From: Elusimicrobiota bacterium
GTDB taxonomy: Bacteria; Elusimicrobiota; Elusimicrobia; UBA1565
Assembly: GCA_016212885.1 (NCBI GenBank)
Contig: JACRDO010000082.1
Coordinates: forward strand, 1 to 54,581
Length of the DNA: 54,581 nt
Reading direction: 5' to 3'
Shown in pieces: positions 14,568 to 24,093 of this stretch (position 1 is its first letter; every line of letters starts with the position of its first letter). The position numbers and the translations under genes are program-made. The notes under the pieces are model-generated. The model was not told the origin of the DNA. It made no database searches and was given only the letters and a program-made list of their open reading frames with translations.

Positions 14568-15931
14568 TGGAACTCTCTGAGCTCGCCGAGCGCGCCGTCG
14601 GCTGGCTTCGGGACATCGCGGCGGGGTCCGCAGATGCGCCGGGCCGCGGAGCGGAAGTCTATCTTTACCGCGGAGAAAGCCGCGGGCTCGACCTGCGCAG
14701 CGGCCGGGTGGAGACGAGGCAGCAGTCTTCCGAGGCCGGCATGGGCCTGCGCATCTTCGAGGGCGGGCGCATGGGCTTCGCCTCAGCCGGAGGGTTGGAG
14801 GAGGACGTCCTGCCCCGGCTCTACGCCCTGGTGCGCGCTCAGATGGCCTATCTTCCCCCGGACGAGCACCGCGTCCTTCCCGCGGCGGCTCAGGCGCCTG
14901 CGGACCCCGGCCTTGCGGCGACCCTCTACGACCCCTCGCTCTTTTCAGCGCCGATGTCGGGCTGGGTGCCCCGGCTGCTGGAGCTCCAGGAGCGCGTAAA
15001 GCGCGCGGACCCGAGGGTCCAGAAGGTGCTCCAGATCGACTACGGCGAGGGCCGCGCGGAGATGGCGATCGCGAGCACGTCGGGACTGCGGATATGCGAG
15101 CGGGGGACCAGCTGCGGCGTCGCCGTCGCCGTGGTCGGCGAACAAAACGGCGAGATCCAGATCGGCTCCGCCTCCCGCTCGGCCCGCTTCGAGCGCGACG
15201 TCGACTTCGACCGCGCCGCGGAGGAGGCGGTCTTTCGGACCGTCTCCCTGCTGGGGGCGCGCAAGCTCCCCAGCCGCCGGCGCACGATCCTCTTCGACCC
15301 GTGGGTCGCGGGGGAGATCTTGGACCTCATCGCCGGCGCCCTCTCCGCCGAGGCGGTGCAGCGCGGCAAGTCGCTCTTCGCCGGGAAGATCGGCCGGACC
15401 GTCGCAAGCCCCCTGGTGAGCTTCACCGACGACCCCCGGCGGCCCGGGGGCCTGGCGAGCTCGCTTTACGACGACGAGGGGGTCCCGACCGCGCGCAAGG
15501 CGATGGTGGAGCGCGGGGTCTTGAAGGACTACTTCTACGACAGCTACACGGCCCTCAAGGAGGGCCGGCCCTCCAACGGGTGCGCCGGCCGCTCCGGCTA
15601 CAAGGGCCTGCCCGGGCCGGGCTGCTCGAACTTCTACCTGGAGCCGGGCCCCATGAGCCGCGAGGAGCTCATCGGCTCCACGAAGGACGGCATCCTGGCC
15701 TTCGAGTTCCTCGGGATGCACACCGCGGACGCGATCTCAGGGGAGTTCTCGATCGGGGTCTCCGGCGTCGCCGTGGAGGGCGGGCGCCTGTCGCAGGGCA
15801 TCAAGAACGCGATGATCTCAGGCAACATCCTCGACCTTCTCTCCCGCGTGGACGCGGTCGCCTCGGATCTGACCTTCTACGGGAGCGTCGCGTCCCCCAC
15901 CTTCCGCGTGCCGGACGTGGTGACGGCGTAG
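14567..15931 (+). CDS. pmbA: PmbA/TldD-family metalloprotease subunit
   Basis: A 454-residue protein of the TldD/PmbA family, which matures or degrades small peptides and works as a TldD-TldE heterodimer in E. coli. Typical parts are EVYLYRGESRGLDLRSGRVE with SSEAGMGLRIFEGGRMGFAS near the N-terminus, the central PSRRRTILFDPWVAGEIL, and the C-terminal SREELIGSTKDGILAFEFLG. The zinc-binding HExxxH of TldD is not present, so the PmbA (TldE) subunit is the better assignment. ATG 14567 overlaps the preceding stop. Confidence 0.9.
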   Translation: MELSELAERAVGWLRDIAAGSADAPGRGAEVYLYRGESRGLDLRSGRVETRQQSSEAGMGLRIFEGGRMGFASAGGLEEDVLPRLYALVRAQMAYLPPDEHRVLPAAAQAPADPGLAATLYDPSLFSAPMSGWVPRLLELQERVKRADPRVQKVLQIDYGEGRAEMAIASTSGLRICERGTSCGVAVAVVGEQNGEIQIGSASRSARFERDVDFDRAAEEAVFRTVSLLGARKLPSRRRTILFDPWVAGEILDLIAGALSAEAVQRGKSLFAGKIGRTVASPLVSFTDDPRRPGGLASSLYDDEGVPTARKAMVERGVLKDYFYDSYTALKEGRPSNGCAGRSGYKGLPGPGCSNFYLEPGPMSREELIGSTKDGILAFEFLGMHTADAISGEFSIGVSGVAVEGGRLSQGIKNAMISGNILDLLSRVDAVASDLTFYGSVASPTFRVPDVVTA

Positions 15932-17242
15932 TCAGGCTCTGCGCCGCGCGATATCGGGGAAGTACCTGCGCAGATAGGCTCGGTCTTGATCCTCGAACAA
16001 CAGCTTCCCTCCAGCCAGCTGCAGGCCCTGAAGGGACAGGAGCCCTCCCTGGTCGTTGAAGAAGAGAGGGGCTTTCCACAGCGCGGCCTTGAGCGGGTCC
16101 AAAGCATTGCCCGGGAAGGTCCTTAAAGAGGCGGCCGCCCCGGCGCGCAGGTGCGAGGTCAGCGCCGCGCACTCCTTGATGCGCCGGCTGTCCCCGGAGA
16201 GCCTCCGCGCGAACAAGCCTTTTTCCAGGGGCCGGCGGCGGCTGGAGATGAGCGCGTCCAGCAGCTTCGGCAGAGGCCTGCCCAAGAGGCCGCTCCAGTG
16301 CCGGCGGATATCCGGACAGGATGCGATCAGGCGCCCGGCCAGGCGCATGGCCCGCTCGTGCCGCTTCAAAAGGGAGAACACATAGGACCGGGCCGCCCCC
16401 TGGGCCGTACGGACGCAAACGCGGTACTTCGCGTTGCGCACCGGGGACCGCAGGGACGCGTCCAAGGAAAGCTTGGGGTCCTCGGCCCAGGCGTCCAGGC
16501 CGATGGGAAAGGGCAGGGCTTCGAGGTCTTCCAGGGCCACGCCCGCGGCGAAGGGCCGGATCCTGAGCCCGGTGTGGGCCGCTCCGGGCCGAAGCAGGAG
16601 GCGCAAGGCGCCCTGGCGGACCTCCGCGTTCGTGAAGCCCCGCGGGTCCGGCGGGAGGGGGCGGAAATCCCAGGATTGGTTCTCTCCTGCGCGGCGGACC
16701 TCGACGCGCAGGGGGCACGGCTCCAAGGCTTCGCGTATGGAAATGCTGTCCCAGCCGTAGGGGTGGAGCGGGTCGTCCAAGACGCTCGTGACCAGGGGCC
16801 AGCGCACGACCGCGATGTTGTCCTCGCAGCGTTCCTTCGCCTCGGCCAGGCTCAAGCCGCCGCGCTCGAGCAGGAGGCAGCGCCGTCCGCCGGACGGGCC
16901 GGATTCCACGCGCACGCGCACCTTGGCGCGAGTGGTGTGCAGGAGGGCCAGGGCGAACCAGCGGGCTTCTGGCGAAGGCCTTCCGGCCAGTAGTTCGGAG
17001 AAGGGGTCAGCCAACTCCTGCGTGGAGAAAGGCCGCCCGTCGAAGCGGATGGTAAGTGAGAGGGGCGCCCAGGAGAACCGGATGAAGGAAGCGTTGCGCA
17101 GGACCGCCGCGCGGATCCAGAGCCCCAAGCGGGAGGCCCGGATGGCCAGCTGGCGGGAGCGCAGGATCTCCAGGGCCCGGACGGGGTCCACCCCGAAGGG
17201 CCCCTCGCCCTCGAATACGCCTTCCTCCTTCTCCGGCCCCAC
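15932..17242 (-). CDS. Unrecognised 436-residue protein, possible degenerate GHKL/HSP90-like ATPase
   Basis: GTG 17242 overlaps the stop of the upstream MFS gene (TAGTG), and the frame runs 436 residues. The start region RALEILRSRQLAIRASRLGL, then SLTIRFDGRPFSTQELADPF and ARWFALALLHTTRAKVRV, vaguely follows the layout of an HSP90-type ATPase domain (asymmetric strands, an Asp-Gly-x-Pro loop). The N- and G-boxes needed for ATP binding are not clear. The C-terminal 200 residues are Arg- and Leu-rich, mostly helical, with no signal peptide. It is last in a leftward gene group with an MFS carrier. Confidence is good that it is a gene and low for any function. Confidence 0.6.
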   Translation of the reverse strand: MGPEKEEGVFEGEGPFGVDPVRALEILRSRQLAIRASRLGLWIRAAVLRNASFIRFSWAPLSLTIRFDGRPFSTQELADPFSELLAGRPSPEARWFALALLHTTRAKVRVRVESGPSGGRRCLLLERGGLSLAEAKERCEDNIAVVRWPLVTSVLDDPLHPYGWDSISIREALEPCPLRVEVRRAGENQSWDFRPLPPDPRGFTNAEVRQGALRLLLRPGAAHTGLRIRPFAAGVALEDLEALPFPIGLDAWAEDPKLSLDASLRSPVRNAKYRVCVRTAQGAARSYVFSLLKRHERAMRLAGRLIASCPDIRRHWSGLLGRPLPKLLDALISSRRRPLEKGLFARRLSGDSRRIKECAALTSHLRAGAAASLRTFPGNALDPLKAALWKAPLFFNDQGGLLSLQGLQLAGGKLLFEDQDRAYLRRYFPDIARRRA

Positions 17243-18738
17243 TAGTGCGCGGCCGGCGCGTCGTCCCGGCCTTCCTCGTGCACCTGGATGTAGCGCCGCA
17301 GGAACAGCAGGCCCAGCGGGGAGACCATGGACATGATCCCGATGATGAGCCACATGGTCTGCGAGTCGCGGGGCCCTGAGGCGGGGCAGTAGCGGGCGAG
17401 GAGGAAGCCGGACACCGAGCCCACGAAGAACTTCGCCACGAAGTAGGGCAAAAGCGAGAGGGCCATGTAGGAGCCCTCCTGCCCCTTGGGCGCGATGGCG
17501 GCCGGGTACTCGTAGAGGCGAGGGGAGTAGAACGCTTCGCCGATGGAGAGCATGACCACGCTGATGAAGATGCTGATGTAGAGTGGGTTCACGGCCCCCT
17601 GGATGCCGAACCACTTGTGGACCAGGAGGTCCCCAAGCCAGCCGTCCGCCAGCGGCGTGAACCAAGCCGGGGGCATGGCCATGAAGAAGACCGAGGAGGC
17701 GGCGATGAAGCTGCCGATGATCACGACCCGGTAGGCCGAGAGCTTCTGGGTCAGGGCGCCCACGATGGGCACCAGGATCACGATCATGACAGGGTTAAGC
17801 ACCCCGAAAATGCGGCCGATGGGCGCGCCTTCGCCCAGCTCGCGGATGCCGTACTTCGGGAAGGTGTAGTGCATGTGGTAGAAGATCAGCCGCACGAACA
17901 CCACCAGGCTCAGGAAGACGAGGAAGCGGTAGAAGGCCGGCTGGGTCCACAGGTTCGAGAAGATGCGCGCCCAGTCCTTAAGCGCGTCGCGGCAGGAGAA
18001 GCCGAAGGCGCGCAGGACAGGCTCGCCGGCGTATTTGGGCTTCTCCTCGTGGATCTTGACCCCCTCGTCCGTGACCTCGACCCCGTCGCGCAAGCCGAAG
18101 TACATGATGAGCAGGTTCGGGATGGTGAAAAGGAAGCCGAGCAGGATGAGGGTCTGGTAGGTGCTCAAGGTGATCCCGAGAACGGGCAGGGTGTAGTGGC
18201 CGTACTCCCCGAGCGTGGTGCGGACCTTGTCGAAGGTCCAGCCGGAGATGGCGAAGCCCACGTTCATCATGGCATAGAAGATGGAGAAGGACATGGAGCG
18301 CTGGGCCGTGGTCGCGTAGCGCTTGACAGCTGCGACCATGACCGGCGTCTGCAGGGCCTCGCCGAGCGCGAGCGGGAAGAGGCCGAAGGGCAGGGCGATC
18401 CATTTGACCGCGAAGAAGGCCATCACCCCTCTGGCGAGCACGCAGATGCCGAAGCCGAAGAGGAAGGACTTGCGCAGGCCGATGGCGTCCACGAGGGATC
18501 CCACCATGATCGTGCACAGCGTCATGGCCGTGGACCAGGCGGCGACCACGAAGCCAGCGCTCTTGTCCCCGTAGCCGAGGTCCGAGGAGAGCCAGAGGAT
18601 GAGCGTGGAGTTCACCAGCCCATAGGCCACGATGGTCAGGATCTTGGTGCCGAAGATGAGCCAGAGCTCGCGCACCGCGCCCCTGAGCACGAGGAACTTG
18701 CCGATGAACGACTCGTCTTTGGTCTGAGCCATCGTCAC
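17242..18738 (-). CDS. MFS transporter
   Basis: A 498-residue polytopic membrane protein with about 12 hydrophobic helices. The motif-A region between helices 2 and 3 reads GSLVDAIGLRKSFLFGFGIC, consistent with the G-x-x-x-D-x-x-G-x-R-K pattern of the major facilitator superfamily. A long charged segment (VEVTDEGVKIHEEKPKYAGE) separates the two halves. The substrate is unknown; the layout resembles peptide or nucleoside carriers more than sugar antiporters. GTG 18738 overlaps the stop of the lipoprotein gene, with ATG 18732 as an alternative. The gene is coupled to its neighbours on both sides. Confidence 0.85.
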   Translation of the reverse strand: MTMAQTKDESFIGKFLVLRGAVRELWLIFGTKILTIVAYGLVNSTLILWLSSDLGYGDKSAGFVVAAWSTAMTLCTIMVGSLVDAIGLRKSFLFGFGICVLARGVMAFFAVKWIALPFGLFPLALGEALQTPVMVAAVKRYATTAQRSMSFSIFYAMMNVGFAISGWTFDKVRTTLGEYGHYTLPVLGITLSTYQTLILLGFLFTIPNLLIMYFGLRDGVEVTDEGVKIHEEKPKYAGEPVLRAFGFSCRDALKDWARIFSNLWTQPAFYRFLVFLSLVVFVRLIFYHMHYTFPKYGIRELGEGAPIGRIFGVLNPVMIVILVPIVGALTQKLSAYRVVIIGSFIAASSVFFMAMPPAWFTPLADGWLGDLLVHKWFGIQGAVNPLYISIFISVVMLSIGEAFYSPRLYEYPAAIAPKGQEGSYMALSLLPYFVAKFFVGSVSGFLLARYCPASGPRDSQTMWLIIGIMSMVSPLGLLFLRRYIQVHEEGRDDAPAAH

Positions 18739-19172
18739 ACTTCCTTATCCACGAACACGTTGACGCCATTGTCCTCGGAATAGACCGGCCCCGTGTTGAC
18801 GCCGATCATGTCCCCGTGGACCGTGATCCCGGCCTGGCCGTGGGTGTTGATGTGGACCTTGACCGCGAGCGGGCCGCGGGAGGCCGGGCCCGGCAGGAGG
18901 AGGTCGTCTTCGGTGAGCTGGTATTCGAGGGGGAGCCTGGGGTGGAGCACGCGCTTGACCGCCACCGGGATGCCCGCGGCGTTCATAGCCACGATGAAGA
19001 GGACCGTCTCCGGCCGCTCCGCCTTCCTCTGGATCTGCGGCGAGGCGGTGATCACCCCCTGGAGGCGGAAGCGGGCCTCGGAGGCGGGCCTGCAGGCGCA
19101 GGCCAGAGAGGCGAGCGCGAGCAGGCCGGCGAGCGCCAGGACAGGTCTGTCGCGGCGCCTTGGCGCGTTCAA
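18735..19172 (-). CDS. Secreted protein resembling the C-terminal domain of CcmI/CycH
   Basis: A 145-residue protein with an N-terminal hydrophobic stretch (VLALAGLLALASLACACRP) that may be a lipoprotein signal, although the lipobox is imperfect. The mature part reads VITASPQIQRKAERPETVLF, then VAVKRVLHPRLPLEYQLTEDDL and AGITVHGDMIG. This follows the periplasmic domain of cytochrome c biogenesis protein CcmI, which has strands with TVFxxAR, lPlav.R and GD. No other Ccm genes are nearby, so the similarity may reflect only a shared fold. Both ends overlap adjacent genes by four bases. Confidence 0.6.
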   Translation of the reverse strand: MNAPRRRDRPVLALAGLLALASLACACRPASEARFRLQGVITASPQIQRKAERPETVLFIVAMNAAGIPVAVKRVLHPRLPLEYQLTEDDLLLPGPASRGPLAVKVHINTHGQAGITVHGDMIGVNTGPVYSEDNGVNVFVDKEV

Positions 19173-19972
19173 GCCGTTTCGCCGGCGCCCGGCTCAGCCG
19201 GGCCGGCCTTCATGTGGCGCAGGGCCTGCCAGAGATAGACCGTGACCACGATCAGCAGGAGCAGGGGGAAGAACGGGACAGGCTTGGGCAGGAACATGAC
19301 GATGGCCTGCAGGACGATGACCGGGGTCTGGGCGTAGACCGCGGCCAGGTAGAGGTCGTGGTAGCTCAGGCCCGCGCTCAGGAAGGCGTTGAGCAGCAGC
19401 GCGATGAGCGAGTAGATGAAGGCCGCCAGGTGCGTCGAGAGCATGAAGACGACCCAGGTGATGATGAAAGTCATCGGGATCTGGGCCTTCTTCAGCACCG
19501 CGCCGGCGCTGCGGTAGAAGTTCGCGTCGATGGTCAAGGCCTCGCCGGTCTGGACCGCCGAGAGGTCCGTGACCGAGAGCCGTCCATCCGCGGTGAAGTA
19601 GTGCGCGGCGTTCTGGGTGATGTAGGCCACGACGGTGCTCGCGCGCATCTCGTAGGGGGACACCGGGTCCGTGCGGTTGGTGTCGATGATGAAGGCGAAC
19701 TGGGGAAGGCCCGGGTACTCGATGCGCTTGGGCTCCGTCAGCGCGCTCGTGAGCTTGCCCTGCGAGAGGGTCATGGAGGGGATGTTCGCGGCCGCCCATT
19801 CGATGGCCTGGTCCACCTTCGGGCCGTAGCGCAGCGAGAACATCAGGACATAGAGGGCGGCGAAGATGATGCCCAGGAAGGCGAGATAGCCGACGGTCGC
19901 CGCGATGGATTTCTTGGGGAGGGTCCGATAGAACTCGAAATCGGTCAGGCTTCTAAGCGGGTCCAGAAGCAT
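19169..19972 (-). CDS. DUF1189-family integral membrane protein
   Basis: A 267-residue protein. It starts LRSLTDFEFYRTLPKKSIAA, the typical DUF1189 opening, followed by a membrane helix (YLAFLGIIFAALYVLMFSL). A roughly 110-residue extracytoplasmic domain (FAFIIDTNRTDPVSPYEMRA) comes next, then four C-terminal helices. The function of the family is unknown; members are often near sugar ABC transporter genes, and one such operon lies at 48-53 kb here. ATG 19972 has CAGGAGG upstream. Its stop overlaps the next gene (ATGA). Confidence 0.8.
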   Translation of the reverse strand: MLLDPLRSLTDFEFYRTLPKKSIAATVGYLAFLGIIFAALYVLMFSLRYGPKVDQAIEWAAANIPSMTLSQGKLTSALTEPKRIEYPGLPQFAFIIDTNRTDPVSPYEMRASTVVAYITQNAAHYFTADGRLSVTDLSAVQTGEALTIDANFYRSAGAVLKKAQIPMTFIITWVVFMLSTHLAAFIYSLIALLLNAFLSAGLSYHDLYLAAVYAQTPVIVLQAIVMFLPKPVPFFPLLLLIVVTVYLWQALRHMKAGPAEPGAGETA

Positions 19973-20002
19973 AAGCTCGCCTCCTGATCAAAGATATCAA
20001 AT

Positions 20003-20242
20003 TCAGGGGACGCGGACATTCTCCGCGGGCGCTGGCTGTCCTCCGCTCGCCCGTCCTCGCAGGCTTTCTGGGGGGCCGGAGAGGGCGCTCGGAGCCGGGG
20101 GAGGGCCCGCCTTCCGGGTGATCCTGCGGGCCGCGAGATAAAGCGCAAGGGACGCCGCGAGGCAGAGGAGCCCGAGAGCCATCAGCCATAGGCCGAGCTT
20201 GCGTGAGCGCTCTTCCGAGGCGAGGGCCTTGTCAGGGCGCAT
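20003..20242 (-). CDS. Small single-pass membrane protein
   Basis: A 79-residue protein starting MRPDKALASEERSRKLGLWL, with one hydrophobic helix (LMALGLLCLAASLALYLAA) and a Pro/Ser/Gly-rich tail. The start lies 11 bases inside the end of the cobalamin adenosyltransferase gene, which suggests coupled translation. No family is recognised. Confidence 0.6.
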   Translation of the reverse strand: MRPDKALASEERSRKLGLWLMALGLLCLAASLALYLAARRITRKAGPPPAPSALSGPPESLRGRASGGQPAPAENVRVP

Positions 20243-20750
20243 GAGGTGTCCTGCGATCGGCCCAGCGCGCCGCAACGAAGAGCCAATCCGATAGGCGGTT
20301 GAGATAAGCGATCCCCGCCTCCGGCGCTTGCGCGCCGAGGGCCGCGACGGAGCGCTCGGCGCGCCGGCAGGCGCAGCGCGCCAGGTGGAGGGAAGCCACG
20401 GGCCGCGGCCCTCCGGGCAGAATGAAGCTCCTGAGCTTGGCCAGCCCCTTGGACATAAGGGAGATATCCGCTTCCAGGGTTTCGACAGCTTCCGCAAGGC
20501 GAACAGGCCGCTTGGCTGCGCCGGAGAGCTGAGCGCCGAGGTCCAAGACCCGGCCCTGCGCGCTCAGCAGGTTGCGCCTTAAGGCCGCGAAAGAGGCTGT
20601 AGATGGGCAATCGGCCAGGGCCGCTCCCAAGCGGCAGTTGAGCTCGTCGAGCTCCCCCAAAGCCGCGATCCGGGGGTGGTCCTTGCGGACCCGGGTTTTC
20701 CCGTCATACGACGTCATGCCGTGGTCTCCGGGGCGCGCGTGGCGGCTCAT
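20232..20750 (-). CDS. Cob(I)alamin adenosyltransferase, PduO type
   Basis: Converts cob(I)alamin and ATP to adenosylcobalamin. The 172-residue protein has the family blocks GDHGMTSYDGKTRVRKDHPR (ATP-binding N-terminus; many relatives have GDxGxTxLxxGxRVxKxxxR) and ELDELNCRLGAAL. It also has ILPGGPRPVASLHLARCACR with RRAER, and YLNRLSDWLFVAAR near the end. The gene is monocistronic or first in the leftward group. A promoter with its -10 six bases from the ATG is visible. No corrinoid-dependent enzyme is in the window. Confidence 0.92.
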   Translation of the reverse strand: MSRHARPGDHGMTSYDGKTRVRKDHPRIAALGELDELNCRLGAALADCPSTASFAALRRNLLSAQGRVLDLGAQLSGAAKRPVRLAEAVETLEADISLMSKGLAKLRSFILPGGPRPVASLHLARCACRRAERSVAALGAQAPEAGIAYLNRLSDWLFVAARWADRRTPHAP

Positions 20751-20756
20751 GGGCTC

Positions 20757-20786
20757 ATTATGGAATATCCCTCAAAAGGATGGCAA
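20757..20786 (-). promoter_or_regulatory. Promoter of the cobalamin adenosyltransferase gene
   Basis: Minus strand: TTGCCA (20786-20781), an 18-base spacer, and CATAAT (20762-20757). Six bases separate the -10 box from the ATG, so the mRNA is probably leaderless. It lies back to back with the suf promoter. Confidence 0.6.
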
Positions 20787-20796
20787 CCTTTTAATC

Positions 20797-20825
20797 TTGA
20801 CAAGCTTTGTCATCTATGATAAATT
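20797..20825 (+). promoter_or_regulatory. Promoter of the suf operon
   Basis: TTGACA at 20797-20802 and TAAATT at 20820-20825, with a 17-base spacer; TATGAT at 20815-20820 is another possible -10. The -35 overlaps a small dyad, GACAA-GCT-TTGTC (20799-20811), which could be an operator. The Rrf2 regulator encoded at the operon end is the natural candidate to bind here, but that is inference. Confidence 0.5.
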
Positions 20826-20844
20826 ATGAGTGTCCGGAGGAATC

Positions 20845-21600
<756 letters not shown>

Positions 21601-21601
21601 A

Positions 21602-23017
21602 ATGGCCTCCAAAGATATCTCGGACCTGAAGGACGACTACCAGGCCAAGTACGGCTTCAAGGACCCGGAGAAGTTCGTCTTCAAGTCGCGCAAGGGCCTA
21701 GACCGCGAGATCGTCATGGACATCTCCCGGATGAAGAAGGAGCCGGACTGGATGCTGGAGTTCCGGCTCAAGGCCCTGGAGGCCTTCTTCGCGAAGCCCA
21801 TCCCGCGCTGGGGCAACTGTCCGCTGCTGGACCAAATCGACTTCAACGACCTCTACTACTACCTCAAGCCCTCCGCGGGCTCGGCCAAGAGCTGGGACGA
21901 CGTGCCCCAGGACATCAAGAATACCTTCGAGAAGCTCGGCATCCCCGAGGCCGAGCGGAAGTTCCTCGCGGGGGTGACCGCACAATATGAAAGCGAAGCG
22001 GTCTATCACCAGGTCCAGGAGCATCTCACCAAGCAGGGCGTCATCTTCCTCTCCATGGACAGCGGCCTGCGCGAGCATCCGGACATCGTGCGGCGCTACT
22101 TCAGCACCGTCATCCCGCCGCAGGACAATAAGTTCGCGGCCCTGAACTCGGCCGTCTGGTCCGGCGGCTCCTTCATCTACGTCCCCAAGGGGACGAAGGT
22201 GACGATGCCCCTGCAGGCCTATTTCCGCATCAACGCGGAGCGCGCGGGCCAGTTCGAGCGCACGCTCATCATCGCGGACCAGGGCTCGAGCGTGCACTAC
22301 CTTGAGGGATGCACCGCGCCCGTGTACGCGGCCGATTCCCTGCACTCGGCCGTGGTCGAGCTCATCGCGCTCAAGGGCGCGCACATCCGCTATACCACCA
22401 TCCAGAACTGGTCGAACAACGTCTACAACCTCGTCACCAAGCGCGCCCGGGCGCACGAGGACTCCTTCGTAGAGTGGGTGGACGGGAACATCGGCTCGAA
22501 GCTCACGATGAAGTACCCGGCGGTCCACCTCGTGGGCCGGGGCGCGCGGGCGGACATCCTCTCCTGCGCGTTTGCGGGCAAGGGCCAACTCCAGGACACG
22601 GGCGGCAAGCTCGTCTTTGCCGCGCCCAACACCTCCGGCACCATCATCTCCAAGTCGATCTCGAAGGACGGCGGCCGGGCCTGCTACCGCGGCCTCGTCA
22701 AGGTGCTCCCGCAGGCCAAGGACGCGAAGGTGAACGTACGCTGCGACGCCCTTCTTCTGGATGAGCGGTCCCGGTCCGACACCTACCCCACGATGCAGAT
22801 CGACGGCGAGCGCGTGCAGGTCGGGCACGAGGCCTCGGTCTCCAAGATCGCAGAAGAGCAGCTCTTCTACCTGATGAGCCGCGGCCTCAAGGAGAACGAC
22901 GCGGTCGCGATGGTGGTCAACGGCTTCTTCGAGGCCTTCGCCAAGGAGCTGCCGCTCGAATACGCGGTCGAGCTGAACCGCCTCATCCAGCTCGAGATGG
23001 AGGGCAACATCGGATGA
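21602..23017 (+). CDS. sufB: SufB, Fe-S cluster scaffold subunit
   Basis: A 471-residue SufB. It has the N-terminal [18 protein letters not shown], the central [20 protein letters not shown] and [20 protein letters not shown], and the C-terminal [20 protein letters not shown]. The conserved core beta-helix cysteine is in [12 protein letters not shown]. It forms SufBC2D with its neighbours and builds nascent Fe-S clusters in the cytoplasm. One base separates it from sufC, and its TGA overlaps the sufD ATG. Confidence 0.96.
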   Translation: MASKDISDLKDDYQAKYGFKDPEKFVFKSRKGLDREIVMDISRMKKEPDWMLEFRLKALEAFFAKPIPRWGNCPLLDQIDFNDLYYYLKPSAGSAKSWDDVPQDIKNTFEKLGIPEAERKFLAGVTAQYESEAVYHQVQEHLTKQGVIFLSMDSGLREHPDIVRRYFSTVIPPQDNKFAALNSAVWSGGSFIYVPKGTKVTMPLQAYFRINAERAGQFERTLIIADQGSSVHYLEGCTAPVYAADSLHSAVVELIALKGAHIRYTTIQNWSNNVYNLVTKRARAHEDSFVEWVDGNIGSKLTMKYPAVHLVGRGARADILSCAFAGKGQLQDTGGKLVFAAPNTSGTIISKSISKDGGRACYRGLVKVLPQAKDAKVNVRCDALLLDERSRSDTYPTMQIDGERVQVGHEASVSKIAEEQLFYLMSRGLKENDAVAMVVNGFFEAFAKELPLEYAVELNRLIQLEMEGNIG

Positions 23018-24093
23018 CCGACGCGGCCGTGTGGAAGCTGGGCGAGATCAAGCCCTCTCGGGGCCCTTCGGCCTGCTTCTCCCAAGAGGAGGCGCGGAAG
23101 GCCGCTCGCGCGGGGGCAGAGCTCCTGACCCTGGAGGAGGCGGCTGCCCGGCATCCGGGGTTCGTGGAGGCGAGCCTCGCGCCCTGCTCCGGCCCGGAGG
23201 GCCTGCCTTTCGAGGCGGCGAGCCTCGCCTCCCGGCAGGGCGGGGCCTTCCTGAGGGTCCCCCGCGGCGTGCGCATGGAAGAGCCGGTGGTCCTGAGCTT
23301 CCGGCATGAGGGCCCGGGGCACTCTTTCCCGCGCTGCCTCGTGATCCTGGAGGAGGGCGCCGAGGCGGCCGTCGTGGAGGAGCACGTCTCGGACGCGCAG
23401 GGGCAGATCTCGATCGCGTTCTCCCGGGTCTCGGCGGCGCAGGATTCGCGCATCCGGTATTTCTACACCCAGGAGCTCCCCCGTGACGCCGCGCACTTCC
23501 GGCACCAGCGCGTGGATCTCAAGCGCGGAGCCTCCCTCCTGCACTCCAGCGTCGCGCTCGGAGGCATCCGCCACCAGAGCGGCCTGGACGTGGAGCTCCT
23601 CGAGCCCGGGGCCCGAAGCGAGGTCCGTGCGGTCCTATTCGGCCGGGGAGGCCAGCGCTTCGACACCCGCACGAGCCAGCATCATTGCGCGCCCCGGACC
23701 GCGAGCGACCTCCTCTTCCGGGCCGCGCTGGCCGGGAAAGCGCGCTCCGGCTACGACGGGCTCATCCGCATCGAGGCTGACGCCGCCGGTTCCGAAGCCG
23801 CCCAGCTCAGCCGCAGCCTGATGCTTTCTGAAACGGCCCGGGCGGACACCACGCCGATCCTGGAGATCCTCACGGACGCGGTCCGCTGCAAGCACGGGGC
23901 ATCGGCCGGGCCCCTGGACCCGGAAGCGCTCTTCTATCTCGCTTCCCGCGGCTTCAACCCCGGCGAGGCGGCCCGCACCCTGGTCTCGGGCTTCTTCGAG
24001 CCCATCCTATGCGGCTTGCCGGGCGGCAGGCTGGCGGAGCGCCTGAGGCCTCGGATCGATGAGGCCATCCTGGAGGTGGACCATGCCCCTTGA
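23014..24093 (+). CDS. sufD: SufD, Fe-S cluster assembly subunit
   Basis: A 359-residue SufB/D family protein. The beta-helix region runs from about residue 85 to 300: [57 protein letters not shown]. The C-terminal [24 protein letters not shown] block (here [20 protein letters not shown]) binds SufC. It is more divergent than SufB, which is normal. It starts with ATGA overlap to sufB and overlaps the start of sufS by 11 bases. Confidence 0.93.
   Translation: MTDAAVWKLGEIKPSRGPSACFSQEEARKAARAGAELLTLEEAAARHPGFVEASLAPCSGPEGLPFEAASLASRQGGAFLRVPRGVRMEEPVVLSFRHEGPGHSFPRCLVILEEGAEAAVVEEHVSDAQGQISIAFSRVSAAQDSRIRYFYTQELPRDAAHFRHQRVDLKRGASLLHSSVALGGIRHQSGLDVELLEPGARSEVRAVLFGRGGQRFDTRTSQHHCAPRTASDLLFRAALAGKARSGYDGLIRIEADAAGSEAAQLSRSLMLSETARADTTPILEILTDAVRCKHGASAGPLDPEALFYLASRGFNPGEAARTLVSGFFEPILCGLPGGRLAERLRPRIDEAILEVDHAP

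Noticed and set aside
17243..17665. N-terminal extension of the 15932-17242 protein back to 17665
   Set aside because: The extra 141 residues are antisense to the MFS gene and are His/Arg/Pro-rich, as expected for a shadow frame. The GTG overlap at 17242 is the natural start.
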